The position numbers were made by a program, and so were the translations under genes. From positions 1,927,106-1,991,105 of the forward strand of contig WBMW01005029.1 in assembly GCA_013396635.1 (NCBI GenBank): DNA of 64,000 nt. Direction: 5' to 3'. Shown piece after piece: positions 33,581-44,516 of the stretch. Within the stretch, counting starts at the first letter, position 1. The number at the start of each line of letters is the position of its first letter. Origin of the DNA: Penelope pileata. Its lineage: Eukaryota; Chordata; Aves; Galliformes; Cracidae. A model generated the notes under the pieces. It was given only the letters and a program-made list of their open reading frames with translations. It was not told where the DNA came from and did no database searches.

Positions 33581-36500
33581 CTGATTGGAAAAAGTAACAG
33601 ATGGATATAATTAGAGGAATACTAACGTGGACAGAACAAGAAGGTACATCAGACCATATCACTTATGGCAATCAATGACTTCATTAAAAGGTATTGAATA
33701 TGTCTGATTATTCAGTATGAGTGAGGTTTGGCTCACTCAGCTTTGGCTGTTTTGGTGTAGTTTATTCCATTATTAGTCCACAGAGAATCTAGCAAGAAAC
33801 AGCTCCAGAGTGTCTTATTACCTCAAATTCCCCCGGGGCCAGCTGCACACCGCTGTACAGCACTTCTGGAAAGACGTAGTTAGTGCCAAACGTGCCGCTG
33901 AGGGAGAACATGTCAAACTTGGTCTGCGCTGTCTCCACTGGCTGCCCACATGTGCTAAGGTCTGTGCTCTTACATTTGAGCAGCGTGCATATCTGTGGGG
34001 AAGAGAAAAAGACAACGTATTGAGCAAGACAGAAACACTCTGTTACAAAAGCCATGTGTCATTAAATCTAATGGGTATCAGAGCAGGTGAATGTCACAGG
34101 ATCTCTTCCACAACGTTTAATCAACTTCTTTTTAGGAATAGCTTATTTTTTCACCCCTTGTCCTGACTGGACGGCATTCCAGACTCGCACTGCATAATAG
34201 TTAGAAATAACCTTAGTTTCTGGTGTAAAAGCACTGCCAGAACACTTCATTTTGTCCCTGCAGGCCAGTGGCTCTTCCAGCTCCCAATTCTCTTGTTTAA
34301 AGATCTCCTTCTCACAGGTCTTAATAATACTTAATAAGATGAGTTTGTGAGTGGAAATTTTAGGCAAATGAAACAAAGTTCTCCTCATGGGTACATTATG
34401 CCACTGTACACATTATTGCTATGTGTACTTGTTGCTAATGGCAGTTCCATAGATGGTCTGGTAGTCCATGGGAATTCTGAATTTGATGTTTTCCATCCAA
34501 CTTCTGCTGAATACTGGAAAATCATACTGAATCACCTGGAGCACTGTGTCCACTTCTTGGCCTACCAGTACAAGACAGACCTGGACATGCTGGAAAGAAT
34601 CCAATGCAGGACCACCAAGATGTTTAAAGGACTGGAGCACCTTTCCTATGATGAAAGGATGGGAGAACTGTTCAGCCTGGTGAAGAGGAAGCTCAAAGGG
34701 AATCTCATCAATGACTATAAATACTTGAAAAGAGGGTGCAATTAAGATACATCCAGTCTCTTCAGTGGTGCCCAGTGCCTGGACAAGAGGCAACAGGCAC
34801 AAACTAGAACACAAGAGGTTCCGTTGGAACATCAGAAAGCACCGCTTCACTGTACAGGTGATGGCGCCCTGGAACAGACTGCCCAGAAAGGTTGTGGAGT
34901 CTACCTCTCCAGAGATCTTCAAAACCACCTGGAGATCTTCAGATTAGAGGAGACAGAACTCATGGCAACCTACAGATTCCTCATAAGGGGGGTGGAGGAG
35001 CAGGCACTGATCTCTCTGGTGACAGTAACAGGACCTGAGAGAATGACATGGAGCTGTGTCAGGGGAGGATCAGGGTTGGGACTTAGCAAAAGGTTCTTCA
35101 CAAGAGGGTGGTAGGGCACTGGAATAGGCTCCCCAGGGCGGTAGTCACCAAGCCTGCCAGAGTTCAAGAAACATTTGGTCAATGCTCTCAGACACAGGGT
35201 TGGAATTTTGGGTGGTCCTGCGTGGAGCCAGGAGTTGGCCTTGATGATCCTTGTGGGTCCCTTCCAACTCAGGAAATTCTATGATCATCCGTTTCTATGA
35301 TATGGTCCTGGGCAACCTGCTCCAGCTGGCTCTGCTTAAGCAGGGCTGGACCAGATGACCTCCGGAGGAGCCTTCCAATCTCAAACATTCCGTGATTTTG
35401 TAATATGTGACCCTGTTACAACATCAGCATCCTCTGTCACAGTTTTGTGTTAGCAGCTGCGGCACAGAAAGGAAAGGAGAAATTGGAATGTTTTCCTTTT
35501 GTCCTTATGGTTAATTCTTCAGCTTAAAGCTGATAAAGTTTATGGACACTATGAAGAAATGTGAGATAGGGCTAGTACTCCTGTGAAGATACAAAGGACA
35601 TTGGCTGGCTTTGCTGGCAAGTGATGGAAACGTTTGTGGATTAGCGTCAGATACTAGGGGACAGAAAAAGGGTATTTGCAAACAACGTATTATTCATCGG
35701 CAAATATGGTTTACTACTGAAATGCAAATATGTAGACATAAAGAATCTAATTCTCTCAATATGTTCTATAGAAATAAAGCAATACCAAGGGAAAAAGGAA
35801 AAGTAGAAAATTAGAAAGAGTAGAAATTCCTATCTTCTCTAGAATATTCAGTACTAGTGGAGATCATCTGGCAGCTTCCACTGTCACTGCAGTATGTTTT
35901 CCACCTGAGTTCACCAAGAAGTGATTTTATTCAAGCTATCTTCTTAAATGTATTAGATGAGCTGTTTGCTTGCTTAAACCTTCCTGCATATCCTGGAGTC
36001 CATAGTAGCTGGTTTTTGAAGATCCTGCTGGCAGAGAGAACTAACAACAACTACAAAAAGATTAATCTGGTGGCACAACAACTTACTTATGAAAGCAAGG
36101 AAGGTTTTCCAACATTGCTTTAAGCAAACTCAGTTAGGATGCAACTCACTGTCTTCCTGATATGGGAAAAATACATACATTAGTTAAGCTTAAATGCTGA
36201 CAGCAGCAGGAACTAACAATACTTGTGTAGATAAAAAGGAGGAACTCCATTAGGTATCTATTTAGCCAATACTGTATGCATAAAAAAATAGGGAGTTGTC
36301 TTTGGGAATTAAAAGAAGTTTGGAGACTTCTCTACATTCCTTGGATTTAATGGCAAATGGACATTTTAGCAACTACTTCCTATTGCTAACAAATAGGACA
36401 CCAGGACTAAAGCATATAAGAAAGCCATTGTCCTTCCTCTCCTCCCACACCCAGGAGCTAAAGGTTTCTCCCTTTAAAGAAGCCTCCTAAAAGAAATAAC

Positions 36501-39500
36501 ATCCCCCAAAGAATCATTACCTGCAAATAGTATTGTCCTTCAACAACATGAAGCCCATCAAAAGCACCTAGCACATAAACTTCATCATCTCGTTTCCCTG
36601 CCATCTTGTAGCTCAAGTGGCAGTGGAGGTCTTTCTGACAAACGGTGATACTCCCCTCGGGCTTAGTGAGCTCAGTGAAAGTGAACTTATCATGGAAGAC
36701 GAGTCCACTGAAATCATGGTCATGCGGTAACCATCCTTCTACACTCGAAGCATATGAGCTCCAGCTGACAGCAGGAGGGGAGGTGGGAGAAAGGCGAGGG
36801 TGTGAATCTAGTTCAGCGATGAGGAGATGACCATCCTCTGTTTTCATATTGTAGTAATATGCTCTGGCTCCGTCTGGCGCGTAAATACCACTCCCTGAGG
36901 AGAGCGGAATTTTCAGTCCAAAATAGTTCAAACATTTCATATCATCCTTTTAATTGTCCCCATTGCTAGCTTATCCAGTATTGTACAAATATTACAGAAA
37001 TTTTATTCTCACCAAAGATAACCATTAGCAACGCAGTAGTCAGAGATCATGCTTTGGCAAAGAGTGGCATTTATTTCTCTGCTCAGTGTAGCCAAAATGC
37101 ATAGAGTGTCACCTTATGGTATTGTATTCAGTACCCCCCAGTTTTCTTTTCTCCTGCATGCAAGTTGTTTGAGCATTCTTTCATTCTTGACAAGTTGATG
37201 TAAAAGGACTAACTACTGATTGAGATCATCCAAAACACCACCCAGGCAAGTATCACAAGCCCATCCTTATGGCTACAGAAAGGGACAGCAGCTATCCAGC
37301 AAAGCTTACACAAGCTTAAGACTCCTCCCCAGATAGGGAATTCACACCTAACTAATGACAAGTGATGGAGAAAAATCAAAGAAAATCTGTCACGCTCATC
37401 ACTTAGGAGCTCTGCACAGTGTGACTGTGCCTTATATGGCACAGTAGGGACAGGGTTTGCCAGGTTTAAAATCCGGTGACTAAATCCTTCCAAATAAATA
37501 CATTATATTCCTTCCTTTCAGAGCAGGGAATAAAGTTTCATAGTTACAAAGATTTTTCAGAAGGAGTTAAAATTAATTACCTGTCATAGACATGATTGTG
37601 CTGTGAGTATTGGCAGCTAGGAAGTTGACTCTCATGCCCATAGCCCAGGCAGAGTGAAACTCCACAGCAGTCAGGAAGGGCAGGACGTTCATCCAGGCTG
37701 TCGGGAAGAGCACGGTGTCCACCTGTAGCTCGCTCACCAGCACCACAGCGGGCTCCCGGAAAAGGATGTCAAAGCAAGTGAAAATGCCAAACTTCCCAAA
37801 GGGGGTCTCAAAGGTGCTGATTTCTGGCTCTTCAGGGTAATTAAAAAAGGTTGCTTCTGACATAAACAGATTATACTACAGGGGAAGGAATAATAAGAAA
37901 AAACAGTTAGATGTACCTACTGCAGTATCTTGGAGTCATTCTGCAAAACTGTTCAGAATAACCAGAGAGTTTTTAACCTGTGATAGAAGGTTTCACATGT
38001 AGAAGTCAGGCTAAAATACTGTGGTCACCATAGTGCCCAAAATGTGGATATGGGAAGATATATATTGCCCTCATACCTAACTAGAAAAACATCTGGCTAT
38101 CTGCTGCTCTGTTGGTGCCAGCCACCTGCATAAAAATAACCTCTCCAGTCTCCTCACCTAAGCTTAAAACACCGCTGACTCTAGAGACACGCTGCAGAGA
38201 AATAATAATGGAAGAGGAGCATGGAGCAGCTGGTGGGTCGGTGACTTTGATGTGAAGATGCAAGGATGGACTGGAAGCACAACAGTACCAGGAGGAAGCA
38301 CAAGACACTGACCACAAAACAGAGAAGAAGACAGAGGCTGTGATGATGGGGAAGAGGCAGATGATCTCAACTGACAGAAAAATCCAAGTGTGCAACCCTT
38401 GCAGCTTTGAAACACTTTCATTCTTCCTTTGGGTTCACTTTAACTAAGAGAGTCCTTTCACATACAGACAGCCTAGACAATAAACGCATGTAACCGAGAC
38501 AGGAAGTGGGTTCAGGTTTACTGAACTTGGCACTTGGCACCTGCACCATGCCTAGTTAAGACACAGGGCCCAGCCTCAGTACTGGCAGTGTTCCCCTCAC
38601 CCAGTTTTCCCATGAACAAGTATCTTAGCATCACCTGTGAAGGACTAGTTGGAGTGTTCAACTCCATGTAATGTGTTCAAAGTGCATTAAACAAACAACT
38701 GACTTCAGTCTAGACACATCAGCATTGTATCTGGCACCTGGCCTCCAAAAACTTTGAAGAACCTCGTAAGTAGGTACATGAAACTGAAAAAATATACCTT
38801 CATTGGGTGCAAATGTTCCAAATGTTTTTTTTTTGTTTTTTTTTTTTTACAACCAGCACAGGTCCATAATTCCAGTTATGCAAAAGCTGTGCTGAAAATG
38901 TGCTTAAACATCATCAGAAAAAATTCATAGGAAAGGGCTTGTCTTCCTTAAATCAGACTGAGCACGTAAGATGAGATGCAGATGAACATTTTAAAATGCT
39001 GGAACATGAAGAGGTAGTCAGGTGAAAAGCTGGCACTGATAACTAGAGTTGCTCAAGCTGCAGGATTTCCACTAAAAGGGAGTGAACAAATTGAGGCAGT
39101 CAATCATCTAATATTGGATCTGAACAATCAGTCAGCTTCCATTCTAGTCTGTTTTTAGAAACATAAAAGCATTTACAGACTTAGTGTCAACACTTCACAG
39201 CAATAGAAAGATTCTGTTAAATTAAAAGCAAAAATCTCTAGGAGAGAAGTATCTGCCATGGGGCAACTACTGTCATTAAACTGTCTTGCCAAATTGAGAC
39301 ATGTTGGAAGATGTGGAAAGAACAGCTTCCAAGGTCACTTCTTACCTTGTGGTAACGAGCCACCAGTTTCCCTTCCGAGTCAAATACAACATCAGTGTTG
39401 TACTGGTAGCGACCGTCACTGGGGCACTTGGGATCACTGGAATTACATGGCTTCTTGTCCCCAATGTTTGCAGCTACATAGATGGAGTTGTTCCTGGCCA

Positions 39501-41219
39501 TGCAGCTGAGTCTTTCCAGCACTGGTGCTGGACCAAATCTAATGTGTTTCAGACCAGAAAAAAAGAAAAAAAAAAAGACATAAAAAAACATGCTAACAGT
39601 GGTGTCCATCACTGAAGCACTGAGGGCATGCTGGTAGCACCTCTGTTTTTGCTGTCATGGCAGGGCAGGCAAATACATAGGGTGGCCATACAGGAGGATC
39701 ATCACATACATAGGTAGTACTGAGGAACAGGGCATGCCAAGACTGTGATGGCAGGCACTATAGTCCAGCAAGGCTGCTAATGAAAAACCTGACTTAAGAC
39801 ATACACAAATCACCTTCACAAAATCTGTGTAAAGAACTGAAATAAAGATGTGCTTAGACTTGTTGCCACCCCTCAACATCACATGCATTGAGAAAGACTC
39901 CTTATATTTTAGTTATGTCTCATTAAAAAGTTGCACATTCTGCATTTCTCCCAGCACACATTACCCATTGTGAGTCTTCCTCTTGGGAACACAGAGGAAT
40001 GTCCTCACAGAGGTCATATCACGGTCTTAGCAACTCCTCTTTGAGCAGGTGCAGGAAGTTATGGAGCAAGAGTCACACCGTGTCTGTAGTTCTGTGTCTG
40101 AGCACTTAGTTCATACTGTATGGGTCTGAAGTCCAGAGTTCAACTACAAGCTACCGTGTGCCTCATGGAACGTGGGAAGAACATGTTCTGGAGCACAGAG
40201 ACTAGTGATTAGGACTTATTCTTATTGCAATTGTGAAAAACTAAGATTAAAACATTCTGGGTTTGTATCACTCGCAGATTTAGATTTAGTGACCTCATCA
40301 CCTCTGTCACTGGATTTTCAGAAAGTTTTTGGCTGTTCACAAAAATTGTACGTGGGCTCTTATATGAATATAACATTTGTCAAAAATAAAAAATAAAAAT
40401 ATTTCTAAAAAAGCTAGCATTAAAAGTTTCCAGACAGTTCCACCCAAAATAATAAAAACAGAAAGAGAAGCAGCCAATGCTGGTATCAAATCTTTAGATT
40501 TTTCAAAAAAGAAAAAAAAATTATCTACATTTAGCAAACCAAATTCTGTTTACTGTTTGAATTTCTCTTTAAAGTGTCTAATTCAAAAAACATCTTTTAA
40601 CAGAGTTCTCTTGTCAATGTTATGATGCAATCTACCTTCATATCATACCATAATAGAAACTTGCCCTGCTGTCAAAAGCATCAGCTGTGCTTAGACATTT
40701 CTTGGGAACAGATCACGACTGCATGAAGAACCAGAGTAAAACCACACAAACACTGCAGAAGGAATCACCTTGTGGGATCAGTGCAAGGAATCCAGTTCAC
40801 CTCTGGGTCAGGAATATCCTCCAGGTAGGGGTAGATGGCTTCTCTCGTGAAAAGCCAGCCATAAATGCCATCCTCAGGAGTCACAATGATGTGGGCACCC
40901 TGGCAGAACAGGCTCCATTAAGAAGGCACCTTCAAGACATCCATCCCCAGGAGGGTCAGCGGGAGGAGATAACACCGACTAACAACACTCACAACCCATC
41001 TCATACCTGATGGGCTGCTTCCTTGATGGCTCTTTCCAGGACATCCATGTTTCTGTTCATCAGGGCCAAAGCATCGTCGGGAGAAACCCTCGTGAGAGTG
41101 GGACGTGGCAGGATGACAGCGTGCTCATACACGGCTGCGATGAAGGTGTCTGAGGCCAGCACCTGCAGGACTGCCAGGCTAAACACCACGGCACACACAA
41201 GAAGCCAGGAAGGGACCAT
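33470..41219 (-). CDS. VNN: vanin (pantetheinase), tandem copy B, complete seven-exon gene
   Basis: Exons in transcript order: 41007-41219, 40769-40899, 39346-39538, 37581-37875, 36521-36894, 33822-33992, 33470-33580. All junctions are GT-AG in consistent phase, giving 1488 nt and 495 residues. Signal peptide MVPSWLLVCAVVFSLAVLQ precedes DTFIAAVYEH. Triad: Glu80, Lys179, Cys213; exon 4 is one codon longer than in A and C near its start (FMSEATFFNYPEEPE). Exons 1-3 and the core of exon 4 match copy A, whereas exon 6 matches copy C, so the gene is a mosaic. In exon 5 the vanin motif CQKDLCCHL reads CQKDLHCHL: one otherwise conserved cysteine is His368. The protein ends WYEKDPLKQDP with no GPI signal, so a secreted glycoprotein is predicted. 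Intron 5, between exons 5 and 6 (33993-36520), holds nested CR1 insertions. Individual orthology to VNN1, VNN2 or VNN3 cannot be settled by eye. Confidence 0.92.
33822..33992 (-). CDS. VNN: vanin copy B, exon 6
   Basis: 171 nt, acceptor CCACAG, donor GTAATAAGAC. Encodes ICTLLKCKSTDLSTCG to LAPGEFE. One base differs from copy C exon 6 over its length (Lys versus Arg in CKST/CRST). Confidence 0.92.
34505..34945 (+). repeat. CR1 LINE, 5' part of an interrupted copy
   Basis: Sense CR1 sequence: GACCTGGACATGCTGGAAAG, GGACTGGAGCACCTTTCCTA, GGAACATCAGAAAGCACCGC, GGAACAGACTGCCCAGAAAG and AAAACCACCTGGAGATCTTC. The continuation of the same element (GGTCCTGGGCAACCTGCTCC) appears only after 35296, so another insertion separates the halves. 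The open frames here are LINE relics. Located in intron 5 of vanin copy B. Confidence 0.85.
34946..35295 (+). repeat. second CR1 LINE 3' end, inserted into the first
   Basis: Sense CR1 3' sequence of another subfamily: GAGGGTGGTAGGGCACTGGA, GGCCTTGATGATCCTTGTGG, CCCTTCCAACTCAGGAAATT, CTATGAT tail. It ends where the first element resumes. The left boundary is approximate. Confidence 0.75.
35296..35405 (+). repeat. CR1 LINE, 3' remainder of the interrupted copy
   Basis: GGTCCTGGGCAACCTGCTCC, CAGGGCTGGACCAGATGACC, CCTTCCAATCTCAAACATTC and CGTGATTTTGTAAT. This is the tail expected after AAAACCACCTGGAGATCTTC at about 34920. Confidence 0.8.
36521..36894 (-). CDS. VNN: vanin copy B, exon 5
   Basis: 374 nt, acceptor CCTCAG, donor GTAATG. 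Encodes GSGIYAPDGARAYYY through VCQKDLHCHLSYKM to VVEGQYYLQ. Contains the Cys-to-His change at residue 368. Confidence 0.92.
37581..37875 (-). CDS. VNN: vanin copy B, exon 4 (catalytic Cys)
   Basis: 295 nt, acceptor CTGTAG, donor GTAATTA. Nucleophile Cys213 in GIFTCFDILF. The 196-base core is identical to copy A; the first 55 and last 44 bases of the exon are not. Confidence 0.92.
39346..39538 (-). CDS. VNN: vanin copy B, exon 3 (catalytic Lys)
   Basis: 193 nt, acceptor ACATTAG, donor GTAAGAAG. Ends on Lys179 (ARYHK). Identical to copy A exon 3, while the introns diverge within a few bases of each splice site. Confidence 0.93.
40769..40899 (-). CDS. VNN: vanin copy B, exon 2 (catalytic Glu)
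   Basis: 131 nt, GAHIIVTPEDGIYGW with Glu80; donor GTGATT. Lies in a stretch of about 500 bp shared with copy A that spans exons 1-2 and intron 1. Confidence 0.92.
41007..41219 (-). CDS. VNN: vanin copy B, exon 1
   Basis: 213 nt, ATG in context CAACCATGG, signal peptide then DTFIAAVYEHAVILPRPTLT, ending KEAAHQ. Similarity to copy A stops about 10-15 bp upstream of the ATG, so the two genes have different promoters. Confidence 0.92.
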
Positions 41220-44200
41220 GGTTGCTGTCTTGCAGTTTCTTGAACACTCTGAGTCACAGACAAATGGTGAAAATGGAGCATACACAGAAAGTAAGAGGGT
41301 CAAAGTTTAACTTAAGCAAGGGAGAGGGAAGTGCTGGCTTGTTAAAGTATTAACTTGGAATCAGGTGTCCCTAGTGACATACAGGAGAGTTCACCATTAC
41401 AAGGTGAGGATGTTGCAACTCAGACTGAAAAACTGGCAGAGCACAGAGACAGTTTCAAAACTGTGGGTGATGCCAAGAGTAATAACACCAATATTGAATT
41501 ATGTTATTAAACATAGGACTAGAAAATGCCATCCAATTTTTGGTCTTATGCTGTTTCTGTCACTGATTGAAACAAACTTTTGCTGTTTATGTTGGCTCAA
41601 GTCTGATACCTAGGCAAAGTTGGATGCATCACTCCTGGAGCTGTTGGGGCAATCCTGAGGGCCTTAAATACAGTGTGTTTTACTCTAATGTCTTCATACT
41701 CTCCAGTTCCTGTGCTATGTGCTATTATGTGCAGCTCGCTTCCCAAAGTTTCTTTAGACAGAAGTCATTACATTGTCATCTTACTGTTACACAGATGTCA
41801 AGCACCTAAGATGCCACTGACAGAAACGTCTTTTGCATTTCTCCCAGTGGCTATCTCAATTGCTTCTCTTTACATGGTTTACCAAGTTTTCCAACAGCAC
41901 ATGTGCATCTGGAGGGAATGTTTGTCTATGAAATCAGGCAGGTAAGCCACCAGCCAGACCCTCATCCAAGTGCCTCACTGCATGGCTGCCACACACCCAA
42001 AGTAGAGGCCTGCAAAGCTCACCGGGCCCCACAGCATGATTGATCTGCAGTTTATCCCTCCTGTCCCCAGGAACACTTTGTTTATTGTTTGAAGAACATT
42101 TCTTTTTTAATCTTTGACTTCAGTCCAAATGCCTTTCCCTATGACATTTTTCTTTTTTTTTTTTTTTTTGACATTCTAGCAGTTGCAGCATTCTCATTTG
42201 GAAAAAGTTTCCTGAACAGTGGGAAGCAGAGCAGGCTGCCTGCTACCATTGCAGAAATGCTGTGGGTGAATGCAAGCACCAGAGAGTTCCCTGCAAGAGC
42301 AGCATTGACCAAGGGTTTCAAGCATTAGGACCATCAATTTGCACCTGCTGATGTTCTTCACTAGGTACCTCTTTATGTACAATGCTAGATACAACGTGCT
42401 CATTCAGGAGCCTTAAACATGAGCCCTTAAAATGTAGAAATAGAGATTTTAGTGGTATTTAAAGTAAGGTAGCCTGGAAAGCTTTTTTGTTGTTGACCTG
42501 ATTTTCTTATCAAAGGAAATATGGATTGTGTCACATTGACCACAATGAGTCCTAAGTCTGAAGGAGGAAGCGGGAAATGGTCCCTTGTTTAGCAAGAGCT
42601 AAGAAAACATTCAACCCAGACAGGTGACCACCCTGGCAGGGCAGGCATTGGCGTTCAAAGCTGAAGGCACCCTGCCAGGATAGGGTTTCTGCAGTAAGGC
42701 AGAAAGTATCTGGAGCGTGCCAGCAGACACCACCATGACCAACCACCTGCAGAACTGTGAGCTCACTCAGGACCAAGGAAATAACCCAGATTAAGAAAAT
42801 AAACAACACAGATCCACTGAATCAAACTCTGTGGAACTACCGCACTCCAGGCTATAGACAGCTACAGGCAATGTAAGAAAATGTTCATCCTGGAGTTCCT
42901 TCTACTTTTCACCCTTCTGATCTCCCAGTCCGCTCTCCCCCATCCAAGCTACTACATGAGGTCAGCAGTTACCTGAGGACTTACTTTTGTGAGAGAGGAT
43001 GCAATCTGGCACCAAATTAGCTTAGCTGTAGATGACAGTCCACCTTCACATTATTGTCCTGCTCCTTTTCTTGAGCTAAGAGAAACTGCCTGGAAAACCA
43101 CTCCTCATTTGAAAAGTTAGTATTTCTGTGAGAAAACTTATGAGAAGGGACACTTCTGCAACCAGGCAATCACCTCAGAACAGAGGGAAGAGGCAGCCAG
43201 GGTGAGAACAGCAGCCCCACCTACTTAGCCACAGCACGTAGCTGTGGTGCTGTGCTGTAACAGGACACCATGTCCTGGGGTGCAGATACGCATGCACAGA
43301 TACCGTACTTTTTCTCCACAACAAGTAGTGTGTTTTCCATTACCTTCACTGTATCAATTGCACATGATTACCATTTAATACATGTACAGACAAAAATCTT
43401 GTTTTTATTTTTTATGAGTTTGGATGGATAAAATGTGAACAATGTTTTCATTTCAAAACAAACCTGCAAAGCAAGCAATAGAATTAACTTTACACAAAAA
43501 TCTTAGCCGATACACAGAGTAATCCAGTGCACTCTTTTGGCACCCACATGTGAACAAATGCATCTGTTCAAGCTTTTAGCCAGCTTGTGCCAACACCTGC
43601 CTGCAGCCTTGACTCTCCCTCACATCAGCAACCATTTCAGCCAGGAGACAGATCTGTCCTGCAAAATTGCTCATTTTGAGAATTTTTTATATGGATCCAC
43701 CCAACTGCTTGGAAAAAGTGAAATAATTGTCAATAGTTTCATGGAAAAGAAATATTCCACACTGTGAAAGTGTGGCCAGGTAGGTCAAGTAGCCTCCTTC
43801 AACTGCAATTTAGGGCACAGCACGCTAACATATTACACAGTGTTGACTAATTGATTTTGAAGTAACATTCTTAAGAGGCTTGTTTTCTTTTTACAAGTCA
43901 ACAATAACTTAAAAATTCAGTGATCTGCCTTCAAAGTTTCTGTTACTTTCATCTGGTTTAGAAAAGGGCTTGTTCAGAGATGAGGCTGAACAGTGTTGTG
44001 GAACTGACTTCTGATACATCTCCCTACAAAAATTCAGATGATTAAAAATCTTTTGCTATTGGGCCAGAATCCACTATTATGTGTCTGGATCCCACATCAC
44101 TAAAGTCAGCGGAATTTATTTCCTATTGTTCCCAGTGGGATCAAGGTCAAGCCTATGACAATCCTAACCAATCACACAAAAACAGAAAAAACAGATACGG

Positions 44201-44396
44201 ACTTGTCCTGCAGAGTAATTTATTTAGTTGCAAGATTACGTAAATAGACCGATGTGCAATGACTACATTGCTACTGCAACTTGAGAAACAGAATGCCATT
44301 ATAATTACGGATACTAGCATCAATTAACATCAATTAATATTATGATTAATTAGTACAGAAACAAGCAGACAAGATCTTAATGCATCTGCAGTGATA
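41220..44396. other. intergenic spacer between vanin copies B and C
   Basis: Holds the copy B promoter region, the copy C polyadenylation signal and a T-run near 42151. A perfect 7-bp inverted repeat with a 5-bp loop (CCACAGC-ACGTA-GCTGTGG) lies at 43229-43247. No gene or clear interspersed repeat recognised. Confidence 0.45.
44219..44224 (-). terminator. probable polyadenylation signal of vanin copy C
   Basis: AATAAA on the minus strand about 175 nt after the copy C stop codon. Confidence 0.5.
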
Positions 44397-44516
44397 TCAT
44401 GGTGAAGCTTGCTCTGTGTGCGGAGGGTCCTTTTCATACCACCTCCCAAAGAGTGTAACACTCAAAACTGGCTTGGATGTACCAGCCCGGCTTACCAGAC
44501 GTCCATCAGTTAGCAC
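44397..44516 (-). CDS. VNN: vanin copy C, exon 7 (terminal)
   Basis: Acceptor AACTAG, then GTGCTAACTGATGGACG. Encodes VLTDGRLVSRAG ... SVTLFGRWYEKDPPHTEQ, ASP and TGA. Confidence 0.88.
   Translation of the reverse strand: MLTDGRLVSRAGTSKPVLSVTLFGRWYEKDPPHTEQASP

Noticed and set aside
34347..34745. 132-codon plus-strand frame resembling a conserved protein
   Set aside because: It lies across a sense CR1 LINE piece and is a retroelement relic.
38081..38421. Hydrophobic minus-strand frame in vanin B intron 3
   Set aside because: Low-complexity Leu/Ser-rich translation inside an intron, no counterpart in copies A or C.
41281..41310. TTGACCC-like half site upstream of vanin B, considered as a PPAR response element
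   Set aside because: VNN1 is a known PPAR-alpha target in mammals, but only one half site is visible and there is no proper direct repeat.
43229..43247. Perfect 7-bp inverted repeat with 5-bp loop
   Set aside because: Too short to be remarkable in 64 kb, and no RNA gene context.
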